The notes beneath the pieces are model-generated. The model was not told the DNA's origin. It ran no database searches and saw only the letters and a list, made by a program, of their open reading frames with translations. A DNA stretch of 64,000 bases from JAVBLU01 sp031553225 (GTDB lineage Bacteria > Bacillota > Clostridia > Christensenellales > UBA1750): the NCBI GenBank assembly GCA_031553225.1, contig JAVBLU010000010.1, forward strand, positions 67,703 to 131,702, read 5' to 3'. Numbering within the stretch: position 1 is the stretch's first letter; each line of letters begins with the position of its first letter. A program made the position numbers and the translations under genes. Below are positions 24,804-33,030 of this stretch, piece after piece.

Positions 24804-27080
24804 CTATGCCTTGTGCAGCGGAGCGATGGCGGCTGCGAGCGTCTTGCTTCCCACGCCGGCGAACAGCACGTCCAGCGTTTGCGCTCCGGATGGGCCGCCC
24901 ACGCGGATGACGACGCCCATGCCGAATACGTCGTGTTTCACCTTGTCGCCCGCCTGCCAGGCGACGGCGGGTTTCTCCGCGCGCGCAATGGATGGAACAA
25001 ACGCCGCAGGGCGGCCAAAGCCGGGCCGACCTGCGCCGGCTGCGGGCCCTGTGCCCGGCCGGGGCGATGGAAAGCCGGAGCGCGGCCGCACGTTCTGCTC
25101 ATCCTCCCACGTACTCTCTTCATCGCGGCGGCGGGGCTGGAAACGTTGCTCGCGTCCGGAGCCGCCCTCTCGTGCGATCAGGTGTTCGGGAATCTCGCTG
25201 AGAAAGCGCGACGGTTGTTGCAGGGTGGTGCGGCCCTGAAGCGTGCGACACTGTGCGCTGGAGAGGATCAAACGGTCCATGGCGCGCGTGATGCCCACGT
25301 AGCACAGCCGCCGCTCCTCCTCCATCTGGGCGTCGTCCACCAAGGCGCGGGAGTGGGGGAACACCCCCTCCTCCAGCCCCATCATCCACACGCAGGGGAA
25401 CTCCAGGCCCTTGGCGGAGTGCAGCGTCATCAGCGTGACCGCGCCGCCCGTCTCGCGCAGGGCGTCTATGTCGGATACGAGCGCCACGTGCTCCAGAAAC
25501 CCAGCGAGCGTCGGCTGCTCGGATGAAGCCTCGTACTCGCTTACCGCGCCCGCGAGCTCGTCGATGTTGTCCAGGCGCTCCTGTGCATCCTCGTCCTTGC
25601 CCGCCTGCAACGCGGCGCGGTAGCGTGTTTCCTCGATGACCGCCTTCAGCAGCTCCGAGGGCGTCATCACTTCCTTGCACGCAAACAGCCGGGCCATCAG
25701 GTCGCTGAAGGCCGCCACGGCCGCCTGGGCGCGCGGCGGCAGCGCGTCCGCCCCGCCGCCCAGCACGATGTCCAGCATGTTTGCGCCCTGGTTTAAGGAC
25801 GCCTCACGCAGGACGGCGACGGTCGTGTCGCCGATGCCGCGCCGGGGCGTATTGATGACGCGCAGCAGGCATTGGTCGTCCGCGGGGTTCTCCAGCACGC
25901 GTAGGTAGGCGATCAGATCGCGTACCTCGGCGCGCTCGTAAAACCGGAAACCGCCCACCATGCGGTGCGGCACGCCTCCGCGCACCAAGGCCTCCTCCAG
26001 AACGCGCGACTGCGTGTTCATGCGGTAGAGCGCCGCCATGTCGCCGTAAGGCACGCCCTCGGCGGCCAAGCGTTTTGCGTCGCGCAGGAAGCGCTCGGCC
26101 TCCTCGTGCTCGTTTTGCACCTGGCGCACCAGAATGGGCGCGCCGCCGTCGCGCTGCGTCCACAGGCGCTTGTCCTTGCGGCCTTCGTTGTGGCGGATCA
26201 CGCCGTTGGCTGCGTCCAGAATGACGCTTGTGGAGCGATAGTTTTGCTCCAGCTTGATGACAGCCGCGTCCGGATTGTCGCGCTCGAAGTCCAGAATGTT
26301 ACGGATGTCCGCGCCGCGCCAGCCGTAGATGGACTGATCGTCGTCGCCCACCACGCACAGGTTGCGCTTTTGCCCGGCCAGCAGCCGAGTGAGTTCGTAC
26401 TGGGCGTGGTTCGTGTCCTGATACTCGTCCACCATCACATAGTCGAACTTGTCCTGGTAGTAGGCAAGCACGGGTGGATGCTCCAGAAAGAGCTCCAGCG
26501 TGCGCACAAGCAGGTCGTCAAAATCCAGCGCGTTCTGCTTGCGCAGCCGCTCTTCATACAGCTTGTAGATATCCAGGTATTTTTGCTCGCGGTAGCCGCG
26601 CGGCGAGGCCGAGAACCACTCCTGCGGCGAGAGGAGCTTATTCTTGGCGTCGGAGATCACCGCGCGTACGGCCGATGGCACGTACTCCTTATCCGACAAG
26701 TTCAGATGCTTCAGGCATTCCTTTACCAGGGAGGCCTGGTCGTCCGCGTCGTAGATGGTGAAGGCATTCGTGTAGCCCAGCTTCTCTATGTCGCGGCGCA
26801 GCATGCGCGCACACATGGCGTGAAACGTCATGATCCAAGCGTCGCGCGCCTTTTCACCGCAAAGGAGCGCCACGCGCTCCTTCATTTCGGCGGCCGCCTT
26901 ATTCGTGAACGTGATGGCCAGGATGCGGTAGGGCGGCACGCCCTCGTCCACCAGGCGGGCGATGCGCCCGGTCAGCACGCGCGTTTTGCCGGATCCCGCG
27001 CCCGCCAAAATGAGCAGCGGGCCGTCGCCGTGCAGCACGGCCAGCCGCTGGGGCGGGTTATAGGAGGAAAGATCGATCAT
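24804..27080 (-). CDS. pcrA: ATP-dependent DNA helicase PcrA (UvrD/Rep family)
   Basis: A 758-residue superfamily 1A 3'-5' helicase for repair and rolling-circle replication. Motif Ia/Walker A is AGAGSGKT (residues 27-34), the DExx box is VDEYQDTN, and motif III (GDDDQSIYGWRGA), motif IV (LEQNYRS), motif V (LMTLHSAKGLEF) and motif VI (YVGITRA) are intact. The tail has a basic, disordered stretch and a final Tudor-like fold (WQAGDKVKHDVFGMGVV) that binds RNA polymerase in PcrA. The ATG overlaps the yerC stop as ATGA. Confidence 0.95.
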   Translation of the reverse strand: MIDLSSYNPPQRLAVLHGDGPLLILAGAGSGKTRVLTGRIARLVDEGVPPYRILAITFTNKAAAEMKERVALLCGEKARDAWIMTFHAMCARMLRRDIEKLGYTNAFTIYDADDQASLVKECLKHLNLSDKEYVPSAVRAVISDAKNKLLSPQEWFSASPRGYREQKYLDIYKLYEERLRKQNALDFDDLLVRTLELFLEHPPVLAYYQDKFDYVMVDEYQDTNHAQYELTRLLAGQKRNLCVVGDDDQSIYGWRGADIRNILDFERDNPDAAVIKLEQNYRSTSVILDAANGVIRHNEGRKDKRLWTQRDGGAPILVRQVQNEHEEAERFLRDAKRLAAEGVPYGDMAALYRMNTQSRVLEEALVRGGVPHRMVGGFRFYERAEVRDLIAYLRVLENPADDQCLLRVINTPRRGIGDTTVAVLREASLNQGANMLDIVLGGGADALPPRAQAAVAAFSDLMARLFACKEVMTPSELLKAVIEETRYRAALQAGKDEDAQERLDNIDELAGAVSEYEASSEQPTLAGFLEHVALVSDIDALRETGGAVTLMTLHSAKGLEFPCVWMMGLEEGVFPHSRALVDDAQMEEERRLCYVGITRAMDRLILSSAQCRTLQGRTTLQQPSRFLSEIPEHLIAREGGSGREQRFQPRRRDEESTWEDEQNVRPRSGFPSPRPGTGPAAGAGRPGFGRPAAFVPSIARAEKPAVAWQAGDKVKHDVFGMGVVIRVGGPSGAQTLDVLFAGVGSKTLAAAIAPLHKA

Positions 27081-27394
27081 GGCTCCTCCGGTTGCTTCCC
27101 GTCGTTTGTGGGCAGACGGTCAAGCACGCGGCGGTAACCGTCCGCTCCGTACAGAAGGCACCGGTTTACGCGCGATATGGTGGCCGTGCTTGCGCCCGTG
27201 CGCTCGGCGATCTCGTGGTAGGTCTCACGGCTGTCCAGCATGCTGGCCACGGCAAAGCGCTGCGCTATGGAGCGTATCTCTCCGATCGTGCACAAATCTT
27301 CAAAAAGGGCGTACCAGTCCTCCCGGCTCTTCAGGGTAAGGAAAGCGTCGAAGAGCTGGTCCACCTCCGACGAGCGGAACTTGTCGGCCGACAT
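27077..27394 (-). CDS. yerC: YerC/YecD family TrpR-like DNA-binding protein
   Basis: A 105-residue helix-turn-helix protein of the TrpR-related YerC/YecD family (TIGR02531). The FEDLCTIGEIRSIAQRF and TGASTATISRVNRCL segments are characteristic, the latter being the recognition helix region. The yerC-pcrA order is the same as in Bacillus subtilis. The regulated genes are not established; control of its own operon is possible. A 12-base gap separates it from the FAH gene, so they are probably co-transcribed. Confidence 0.9.
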   Translation of the reverse strand: MSADKFRSSEVDQLFDAFLTLKSREDWYALFEDLCTIGEIRSIAQRFAVASMLDSRETYHEIAERTGASTATISRVNRCLLYGADGYRRVLDRLPTNDGKQPEEP

Positions 27395-27406
27395 GCCATC
27401 GCCTCC

Positions 27407-28162
27407 TTACAGGACAGGATTTTCCAGCGTGCCGATACCGGAGATGACGATGCGAACCGTCTCGCCGGCGAGCAGCGGCCCCACGCCCGCGGGCGTGCCT
27501 GTGGCCACCACGTCGCCCGGCAGAAGCGTTATGCCCGCGCTGATGAAGGAGAGCAGCTTAGCGACGGGCGTGATGAGCAGTTTCGTGGAAGAGCTTTGGC
27601 GCACCTGCTCGCCTACAATGGCCTGTACGGTGACGTTGCCTGGATCCGCGTCCGTCTCGATCCAAGGGCCGATGGGGCAGAACGTGTCCTGTCCTTTGGC
27701 GCGCGTCCACTGGCCGTCCTGCTTTTGTAAGTCGCGCGCGGTCACGTCGTTGAGGCAGGTGTAGCCGAGCACGTACGAAAGAGCGTCCCTTTCGCTAACG
27801 CCCTTCATCGCTTTGGCGATTACAACGGCCAGCTCGCTTTCGTGGTCCACCCGGCCCGAGAAGCTCGGTCGCACGATGGCCTCGCCCGGGCCGACCACCG
27901 ACGTGGAAGGCTTAATGAAGAGCACCGGGTCGGCCGGGACGTCGTCGTGCTTCATCTCGGCGATGTGGTCGTGGTAGTTGAGGCCCACGCACACCACCTT
28001 GGAGGGAGTGGCGGGGGCAAGCAGCCGCGCCGCGTCCGCATCAACGCGCTCGCCGGTGCGCACGCCTCCTTCGTAAGGCGCCGCGCTTAAGGGGTAAAAG
28101 CACCCGTCTTCCATGTGGGCCCAAACCGCTTGGCTTTGTATGGCGATGCGTGCAATGCGCAT
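27407..28162 (-). CDS. fumarylacetoacetate hydrolase (FAH) family protein
   Basis: A 251-residue FAH-superfamily enzyme. Visible are GLNYHDHIAEM, the metal-binding VDHESELAVVI (Glu-x-Glu) and YTCLNDVTARDLQ. Relatives include acylpyruvases, oxaloacetate tautomerase/decarboxylases and 2-hydroxyhepta-2,4-diene-1,7-dioate isomerases; the sequence does not separate these. No aromatic-degradation gene is nearby, so housekeeping hydrolysis of oxaloacetate or acylpyruvates is more likely. GGAGGG precedes the ATG. It appears to be the first gene of the yerC-pcrA-ligA transcript. Confidence 0.87.
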   Translation of the reverse strand: MRIARIAIQSQAVWAHMEDGCFYPLSAAPYEGGVRTGERVDADAARLLAPATPSKVVCVGLNYHDHIAEMKHDDVPADPVLFIKPSTSVVGPGEAIVRPSFSGRVDHESELAVVIAKAMKGVSERDALSYVLGYTCLNDVTARDLQKQDGQWTRAKGQDTFCPIGPWIETDADPGNVTVQAIVGEQVRQSSSTKLLITPVAKLLSFISAGITLLPGDVVATGTPAGVGPLLAGETVRIVISGIGTLENPVL

Positions 28163-28194
28163 GTAAGCAACCCTCCAGATATATCGTCCTTCCT

Positions 28195-28224
28195 AGTATA
28201 ACACAGCTTGGCGGCGCATGCCAG
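28195..28224 (-). promoter_or_regulatory. candidate promoter for the FAH-yerC-pcrA-ligA transcript
   Basis: On the minus strand TATACT (28200-28195) lies 33 bases upstream of the FAH start. CTGGCA (28224-28219) lies 18 bases upstream of it as a possible -35. The -10 is good and the -35 mediocre. Confidence 0.4.
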
Positions 28225-28240
28225 TTCGGCTTTTGCGCGC

Positions 28241-28269
28241 TTGACGCTGCCTTAGACGGTCCGTATAAT
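28241..28269 (+). promoter_or_regulatory. strong sigma-A type promoter for the diguanylate cyclase gene
   Basis: TTGACG (28241-28246), a 17-base spacer and a consensus TATAAT (28264-28269). It diverges from the FAH promoter in the same intergenic region. The predicted leader to the GTG at 28352 is about 75 bases. Confidence 0.75.
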
Positions 28270-28351
28270 GAAATGGCGGGGCTAAATGCCACCGCACTGC
28301 GCCCGACCTGCCGTGTGCCCGACAATTCGGACAGCCCGAGGGGGGTCATTT

Positions 28352-30301
28352 GTGCGCAACGCGCGAACGCGGGTGCTTGCCGCTTACTGTTTGTTCCTGC
28401 TTGTCGGCATGAGCGGGCTTGTTTGGCTTGGAGCGATGATGAATATCGCCGCGTCCGGCGAGCTGGCGCGCTCGCGCGTACGTGCGGACGCGGATGCGGC
28501 CATGCGCTACGTGACGGCGCAGATGAATGCCGCGGCATCCTACGCTGTGTTCATCCAGCAGGCGTACGAGGCGGGCGGGGCGTCCATGGCCGCAAAGGAG
28601 ATGAGCACTGCGCTGCGCGGCTGCCCGTACCTGGTCCAGGCCATCTATATGGTGCGGGATGGTTCCGTCTACTCGGTGCAGAAGGTGGGCGACGCGCTCA
28701 TCGGCACCCTCGCACCGGTATGGCAGGCGCGCTGGGCTGAAAACGCGCCGGAGTTCGCCGCCCTGCAAGAGGCGGTGGCCGACGGTCCGCTTTGGCTTGC
28801 CACGGGGCCGACGGCTTCCTTCGCGGTAGGAGAGGCGCTGTACGCCGCGCCCATCCGTGATGGCAACGGCGCCGCTGTGGGCGTTCAGTGCATGTCCCTG
28901 CGGCTGGCGCCCATATTGGCCGAGATGGCCGGTGGCACGGTGGAGCACATGCTGATGGACGTGCAGAAGGGCGTCGCCCTGTCTGCCGTGAGCGCAGAAG
29001 GGCCGAGCTTTGAGCTGTCGCTGTACTTTGCAGGCGCGCCGCAGCGGCTGAACGCCGCACTTGCGGAGGAACCGGCGCTCCTGCGCGTGGGCCGAGCGCG
29101 CTACGCCGCGCAGGCGCATGGGCTGCTGCCCGGCGTAGCGCTGCTCAGCGCGACGGAAACGGCGGGCAGGTACGCGGCGCGGCCCGTGACCGACCTGCCT
29201 TTTTTGGCGGCGGCAGGAGCCTACGTGCTGCTCGCGGCGGCAGGAGCGTGCTACATCCACGCGAGGTTTCCGTTGGGGCCCATGCGGCTGCTCCGCGAAG
29301 GGATGCGCCGCTTCGGCGACGCCTCTTCGCCAGATGGCGCTGCGCAAGGGGCCGAGGCAGATGCCGGCCGTATGCCCGCGCGCGGCAGAAGCGAGGGCGC
29401 GCTGCTGCTGATGGCTATGGAGGTTTCCGAGGATGCCCTTTTGTGCGTGGACCTGTTAAACGGGCGGGTGGTGCTCTCCGAGAGCTTCTACCAGTGGTTC
29501 GGTCTGCCCCGCGATGCAGCGTACACACTGAACGAGCTGCTGGAGCGAATCCTGGAGGCGGAGGACGCCGCCCGCCTCATCACCCGATCGGGGGACATCG
29601 CCCGCGGTGCGCTTCCCTGCTATACCCAGGAACTGCGCGTGCGCCTTGCGGACGGCCGCACCGGCTGGATGTGCGCCCGCCTGCGCGCGTTCCCGGGGGA
29701 AACGGGCGAGGCGGGCTTCCTTGCGGGCGCTTTTCTGGATATCACCAGCCGGCGCGAGACGCAGGATCAGCTGGAGCGCAAGGCCTACCTGTACGACTGG
29801 CTGACCGGCTTGCCCAACCGCGCATGCCTATTTGAGCGCGCAGGCGCCGTGGTGCGGCAGGCGATGGTGCAAGGGACGCAGGGTGCCATGGTGTTCGTGG
29901 ACATCGACAATTTTAAGGAGATCAACGACACCTTTGGGCACGCAGTGGGGGACGAGGTGCTCGTTGCGCTTGGCGCGCGCCTGCGCAAGGCCGTGCGCGA
30001 CACCGATCTGGTCGCCCGCGTTGGCGGCGACGAATTCGTGGTTTTGGCGGAGAACACGCCCGGCCGCGCAGCCGTGGAGACGCTGGCACAGCGGCTGCTG
30101 TGCGCCTTTCACGAGCCGTTTTTGGTGAATCGCACCCTTCGGCACGTGTCCGCCAGCATTGGCATCGCGGTCTTTCCTCAGGACGGACGCGACGTGAGCG
30201 AGCTGATGCGCAAATCCGACTGGGCGATGTACTGCGTGAAGCGTGCGGGCAAGGGCGGCTACACCCTCTTCGCGGACGTCCCGCCGCAGGATCAGACGTA
30301 A
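28352..30301 (+). CDS. membrane-bound diguanylate cyclase (sensor-PAS-GGDEF)
   Basis: A 649-residue c-di-GMP synthase. Two membrane helices (about residues 5-27 and 268-292) flank an extracytoplasmic sensor region of roughly 240 residues. A PAS-like domain (about 345-460) and a GGDEF domain (about 475-640) follow. The active-site GGDEF (558-562) is intact and preceded by the inhibitory I-site RDTD (549-552), so activity and product feedback are both predicted. No EAL or HD-GYP gene is near. GTG 28352 behind GAGGGGGG is preferred; the ATG at 28286 lies too close to the predicted transcription start. Confidence 0.88.
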   Translation: MRNARTRVLAAYCLFLLVGMSGLVWLGAMMNIAASGELARSRVRADADAAMRYVTAQMNAAASYAVFIQQAYEAGGASMAAKEMSTALRGCPYLVQAIYMVRDGSVYSVQKVGDALIGTLAPVWQARWAENAPEFAALQEAVADGPLWLATGPTASFAVGEALYAAPIRDGNGAAVGVQCMSLRLAPILAEMAGGTVEHMLMDVQKGVALSAVSAEGPSFELSLYFAGAPQRLNAALAEEPALLRVGRARYAAQAHGLLPGVALLSATETAGRYAARPVTDLPFLAAAGAYVLLAAAGACYIHARFPLGPMRLLREGMRRFGDASSPDGAAQGAEADAGRMPARGRSEGALLLMAMEVSEDALLCVDLLNGRVVLSESFYQWFGLPRDAAYTLNELLERILEAEDAARLITRSGDIARGALPCYTQELRVRLADGRTGWMCARLRAFPGETGEAGFLAGAFLDITSRRETQDQLERKAYLYDWLTGLPNRACLFERAGAVVRQAMVQGTQGAMVFVDIDNFKEINDTFGHAVGDEVLVALGARLRKAVRDTDLVARVGGDEFVVLAENTPGRAAVETLAQRLLCAFHEPFLVNRTLRHVSASIGIAVFPQDGRDVSELMRKSDWAMYCVKRAGKGGYTLFADVPPQDQT

Positions 30302-30326
30302 TCATATAAGGAAGCGGGGGAAACGC

Positions 30327-30650
30327 ATGTCGGTGGTCGCGATGCTTTCCATTGTGGTGCTTGTCTTTTTTGCAGGGCTGGCCATTGCGCTGGCGTTGGC
30401 GTTTGGGCGCAACTACCTGGGCCGGACGGTGAGCGTACCTGCGCACGTTGGCAAAAAGAGCTCCTTCCCGAGCCCGATGTTCCGCATGCGCAAGGCGCAG
30501 ACGGACTACGTGCTCGCCTTCGATTGTCCGGACGGGCGACGCAGCTTTTACGTGTCCGCCTGGCTATACGACGACGTTTTGGAGGGGCAAAGCGGCACGC
30601 TTACCTATCGGGGCACGCGCCTGATCGACTTTTCTCGGGCGGACGCATAG
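30327..30650 (+). CDS. DUF2500 family membrane protein
   Basis: A 107-residue protein with one N-terminal membrane helix (about residues 3-26) and a small beta-rich domain. The ending GTLTYRGTRLIDFSR and the YVLAFDCPDGRRSFYV strand match the DUF2500 family (E. coli YhhM type). The function of the family is unknown. It lies 25 bases after the cyclase gene with a purine-rich ribosome binding site, and a terminator follows, so the two genes form one unit. Confidence 0.8.
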   Translation: MSVVAMLSIVVLVFFAGLAIALALAFGRNYLGRTVSVPAHVGKKSSFPSPMFRMRKAQTDYVLAFDCPDGRRSFYVSAWLYDDVLEGQSGTLTYRGTRLIDFSRADA

Positions 30651-30665
30651 CCATTCGCAACCCAC

Positions 30666-30694
30666 ACCCGTCGCCGCACGAGCGACGGGTTTTT
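30666..30694 (+). terminator. intrinsic terminator after the DUF2500 gene
   Basis: ACCCGTCGC (30666-30674) and GCGACGGGT (30682-30690) form a perfect 9-bp GC-rich stem with a 7-base loop, followed directly by a run of T. It closes the cyclase-DUF2500 unit. Confidence 0.88.
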
Positions 30695-30717
30695 CCTGCG
30701 GAATGGATGTTTCCAGC

Positions 30718-30746
30718 TTGACGAGCCCGGCGCCCGGTGCTATGAT
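30718..30746 (+). promoter_or_regulatory. promoter of the marR-ABC exporter operon
   Basis: TTGACG (30718-30723), 17-base spacer, TATGAT (30741-30746). Both hexamers are at least five of six to consensus. The predicted start is near 30753, just before an inverted repeat listed separately. Confidence 0.78.
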
Positions 30747-30755
30747 AAGCAAAAA

Positions 30756-30773
30756 TAGTTTACCATCTAACTA
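30756..30773 (+). promoter_or_regulatory. probable MarR operator
   Basis: TAGTT (30756-30760) and AACTA (30769-30773) are inverted around an 8-base centre, an 18-bp A+T-rich dyad in otherwise G+C-rich DNA. Its size fits a MarR dimer site. It lies about 3-20 bases after the predicted transcription start, where bound repressor would block initiation. The link to the MarR gene 22 bases downstream is inference. Confidence 0.55.
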
Positions 30774-30794
30774 AATGGCGGGAGGTTTTTTTGT

Positions 30795-31301
30795 GTGCCG
30801 AAGGATGATTTGAAACGCGCCGCACACTTAATCCAGATGGTGGCCAAATGGAAGATGGTGCGCGTGCGCATGCTGTATGATGCGGAGGTGAGCACGGGCC
30901 AGCCGCCCGTGCTGTTCCTGCTGCGTTTGCGTGGGCCCATGAGCCAAAGAGAGCTGGCCCGAGCGCTTGGTCTCACCGCCGCCACGATGACAGTCACGCT
31001 GCGTCGTATGGAGAAGGCCGGGCTGATTACGCGCACGACCGACGAAACGGATAAGCGCATACAGCGCGTGGCCATCACTCAGGCAGGGCTTGAGGTGTGC
31101 AGCCGCAGCTGGCAGGCTATGTGCGCCGCCGATCTGGAAATGTTTGAGGGATTTTCCCCGCAGGAGATCGGCGCGCTGTGCGAGACGATGGAGCGTATGC
31201 TCGAAAACCTTGTGCGCAGTACGGGCAAACCGCAGCCGGGCGACGCCTTCTACGAGGAGTATATGCGGCACGTACTGCACAGGGACGAAAAGAAGGGGTG
31301 A
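30795..31301 (+). CDS. MarR family transcriptional regulator
   Basis: A 168-residue winged-helix regulator. The recognition region SQRELARALGLTAATMTVTLRRMEKAGL and the wing segment TRTTDETDKRIQRVAIT are typical of MarR. It heads an operon with a two-gene ABC exporter and has a dyad in its own promoter region, so autorepression relieved by a toxic ligand is the likely scheme. The GTG start lies nine bases after GGAGG; the next gene starts six bases after the stop. Confidence 0.9.
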   Translation: MPKDDLKRAAHLIQMVAKWKMVRVRMLYDAEVSTGQPPVLFLLRLRGPMSQRELARALGLTAATMTVTLRRMEKAGLITRTTDETDKRIQRVAITQAGLEVCSRSWQAMCAADLEMFEGFSPQEIGALCETMERMLENLVRSTGKPQPGDAFYEEYMRHVLHRDEKKG

Positions 31302-31307
31302 CCCCGC

Positions 31308-33029
31308 TTGCGTAGGTTGTTGCGCTATATGAAGCCGTACTGGTGGGCGGCGCTGCTCGCGCCGCTCCTGATGGCGTGCGAAGTGTGGTTTGACCTGCAG
31401 CTGCCCACGCTCATGTCCAAAATTGTGGACGTGGGTATCGCCCAAGGCGACACGCTCTTCATCTGGCAAACCGGCCTGCGCATGCTCTTCTATGCGCTGG
31501 GCGGTATCGTGGGCGGGTTTGGATGCGTGGTGTTCTCCACCATCGCCTCCACAAACTTCGCAGCGGACCTGCGCCGGGCGCTGTTCCACCATGTGCAGAG
31601 CTATACCTTCGCCAATATGGACAAGTTCAAAACCGGCTCGCTGATCACGCGCATCACCAACGACGTGCTGCAGGTGCAAAACATGGTCGCTTCGGCGCTG
31701 CGCATTTTGGTGCGCGCGCCTCTTCTGTGCATTGGCGGCATGTTCATGGCCGTGCGCTTGAGCGGTGAACTGGCCGTCGTCTTCATCATCTCCGTGCCTA
31801 TCCTGGCGGTCGGCCTGGTGGTGATTCTGCGGCGCGGATACCCTCTGTTTCGCAGGGTGCAGGCGGCTATGGACCGCGTGAACACGATCATGCAGGAGAA
31901 CCTGTCCGGCGTGCGCGTGATTAAGGCCTTCGTGCGCGGCGATTTCGAGCGCGCCCGCTTCGCCGCGGGAAACGATTCCCTGCGCGACGCCAACGTGAGA
32001 GCCGCGCGCAACATCGCTTTGTTCTTTCCGCTGCTTAACCTCACCATGAATCTGTCGGTGATCGCCGTTTTGTGGCTGGGCGGGGGGCTGGCCCAGCGCG
32101 GCGGAATACAGGTGGGTCAACTGATGGGCTTTATCAATTATATGACCCAGATCCTGTTCTCGCTGATGATGTCCGCCATGGTGCTCAACAACATCTCCCG
32201 CGCCATGGCCTCGTCCGCCCGCCTGAACGAAATGCTCAACGAAACGCCCCAGATTGTGGATCCGGCTGAACCGGCGGACGCCTCGCATCTGAAGGGCCGC
32301 GTTACGTTTGAGAACGTGTCCTTCCGCTATGAAGGCGCAGGCGGGGCGCCCGTTCTGCAGAACGTTTCCTTCGACGTGGCGCCCGGGGAGACGCTGGCCA
32401 TCCTGGGCGGCACGGGTGCCGGCAAGTCCACGCTCGTGGCCTTAATTCCGCGCCTGTACGACCCAAGCAGCGGCCGCGTACTGCTGGACGGCGTGGACGT
32501 GCGCGAATTCCGCCTGCTCGACCTTCGGTCCGCGGTGAGCATGGTGCTGCAGGATTCCGTTCTGTTCTCCGGAACGGTGGAGGACAACCTGCGCTGGGGT
32601 GCGGGTGAGGCGCCCATGGACGCCCTGCACGAAGCGACGCGCTCCGCGCAGGCGTACGACTTTGTGATGGCCATGCCGGAGGGTTTCTCCGCACGCCTGG
32701 GCCGGGGCGGGGTGAACCTGTCGGGCGGGCAAAAACAGCGGCTGTCCATTGCCCGCTCGCTGGCCAAGCGGCCCCGCGTGCTCATCCTGGACGACTCGAC
32801 CTCCGCTGTGGACATGAGCACCGAGGCGCATATCCAGGAGGCCCTTCGCCATCAGCGGTGCACGGTCATCGTCATCGCGCAGCGCATCTCTTCGGTGATG
32901 GACGCCGACCGCATCCTTGTGCTGGAAGACGGCGCTGTGTCGGCCATGGGCACGCACGAGGAGCTGCTGCGGCAAAGCCCGCTGTACCGCGAGATTTGCG
33001 CTTCGCAGCTGGGAAAGGAGGCGGTGTAG
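31308..33029 (+). CDS. heterodimeric ABC exporter subunit A (degenerate-site NBD, TM287/LmrC-like)
   Basis: A 573-residue half-transporter: six membrane helices (about 1-300) and one nucleotide-binding domain. Walker A is GGTGAGKST (Lys373), the signature is LSGGQ and Walker B reads VLILDDSTSAVD. The catalytic Glu is replaced by Asp496, as in the degenerate-site subunit of heterodimeric exporters such as TM287/288, LmrCD and BmrCD. The signature stays canonical because it completes the partner's active site. The start is TTG 31308, giving the usual MRRLLRYMKPYWW N terminus. Regulation by the upstream MarR suggests drug or peptide export. Confidence 0.9.
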   Translation: MRRLLRYMKPYWWAALLAPLLMACEVWFDLQLPTLMSKIVDVGIAQGDTLFIWQTGLRMLFYALGGIVGGFGCVVFSTIASTNFAADLRRALFHHVQSYTFANMDKFKTGSLITRITNDVLQVQNMVASALRILVRAPLLCIGGMFMAVRLSGELAVVFIISVPILAVGLVVILRRGYPLFRRVQAAMDRVNTIMQENLSGVRVIKAFVRGDFERARFAAGNDSLRDANVRAARNIALFFPLLNLTMNLSVIAVLWLGGGLAQRGGIQVGQLMGFINYMTQILFSLMMSAMVLNNISRAMASSARLNEMLNETPQIVDPAEPADASHLKGRVTFENVSFRYEGAGGAPVLQNVSFDVAPGETLAILGGTGAGKSTLVALIPRLYDPSSGRVLLDGVDVREFRLLDLRSAVSMVLQDSVLFSGTVEDNLRWGAGEAPMDALHEATRSAQAYDFVMAMPEGFSARLGRGGVNLSGGQKQRLSIARSLAKRPRVLILDDSTSAVDMSTEAHIQEALRHQRCTVIVIAQRISSVMDADRILVLEDGAVSAMGTHEELLRQSPLYREICASQLGKEAV

Positions 33030-33030
33030 C

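Noticed and set aside
25965..27137. 390-codon plus-strand frame opposite pcrA
   Set aside because: pcrA helicase motifs are complete on the minus strand.
30828..32288. 486-codon minus-strand frame opposite marR and ABC subunit A
   Set aside because: Composition-driven shadow; no start signal and no domain.
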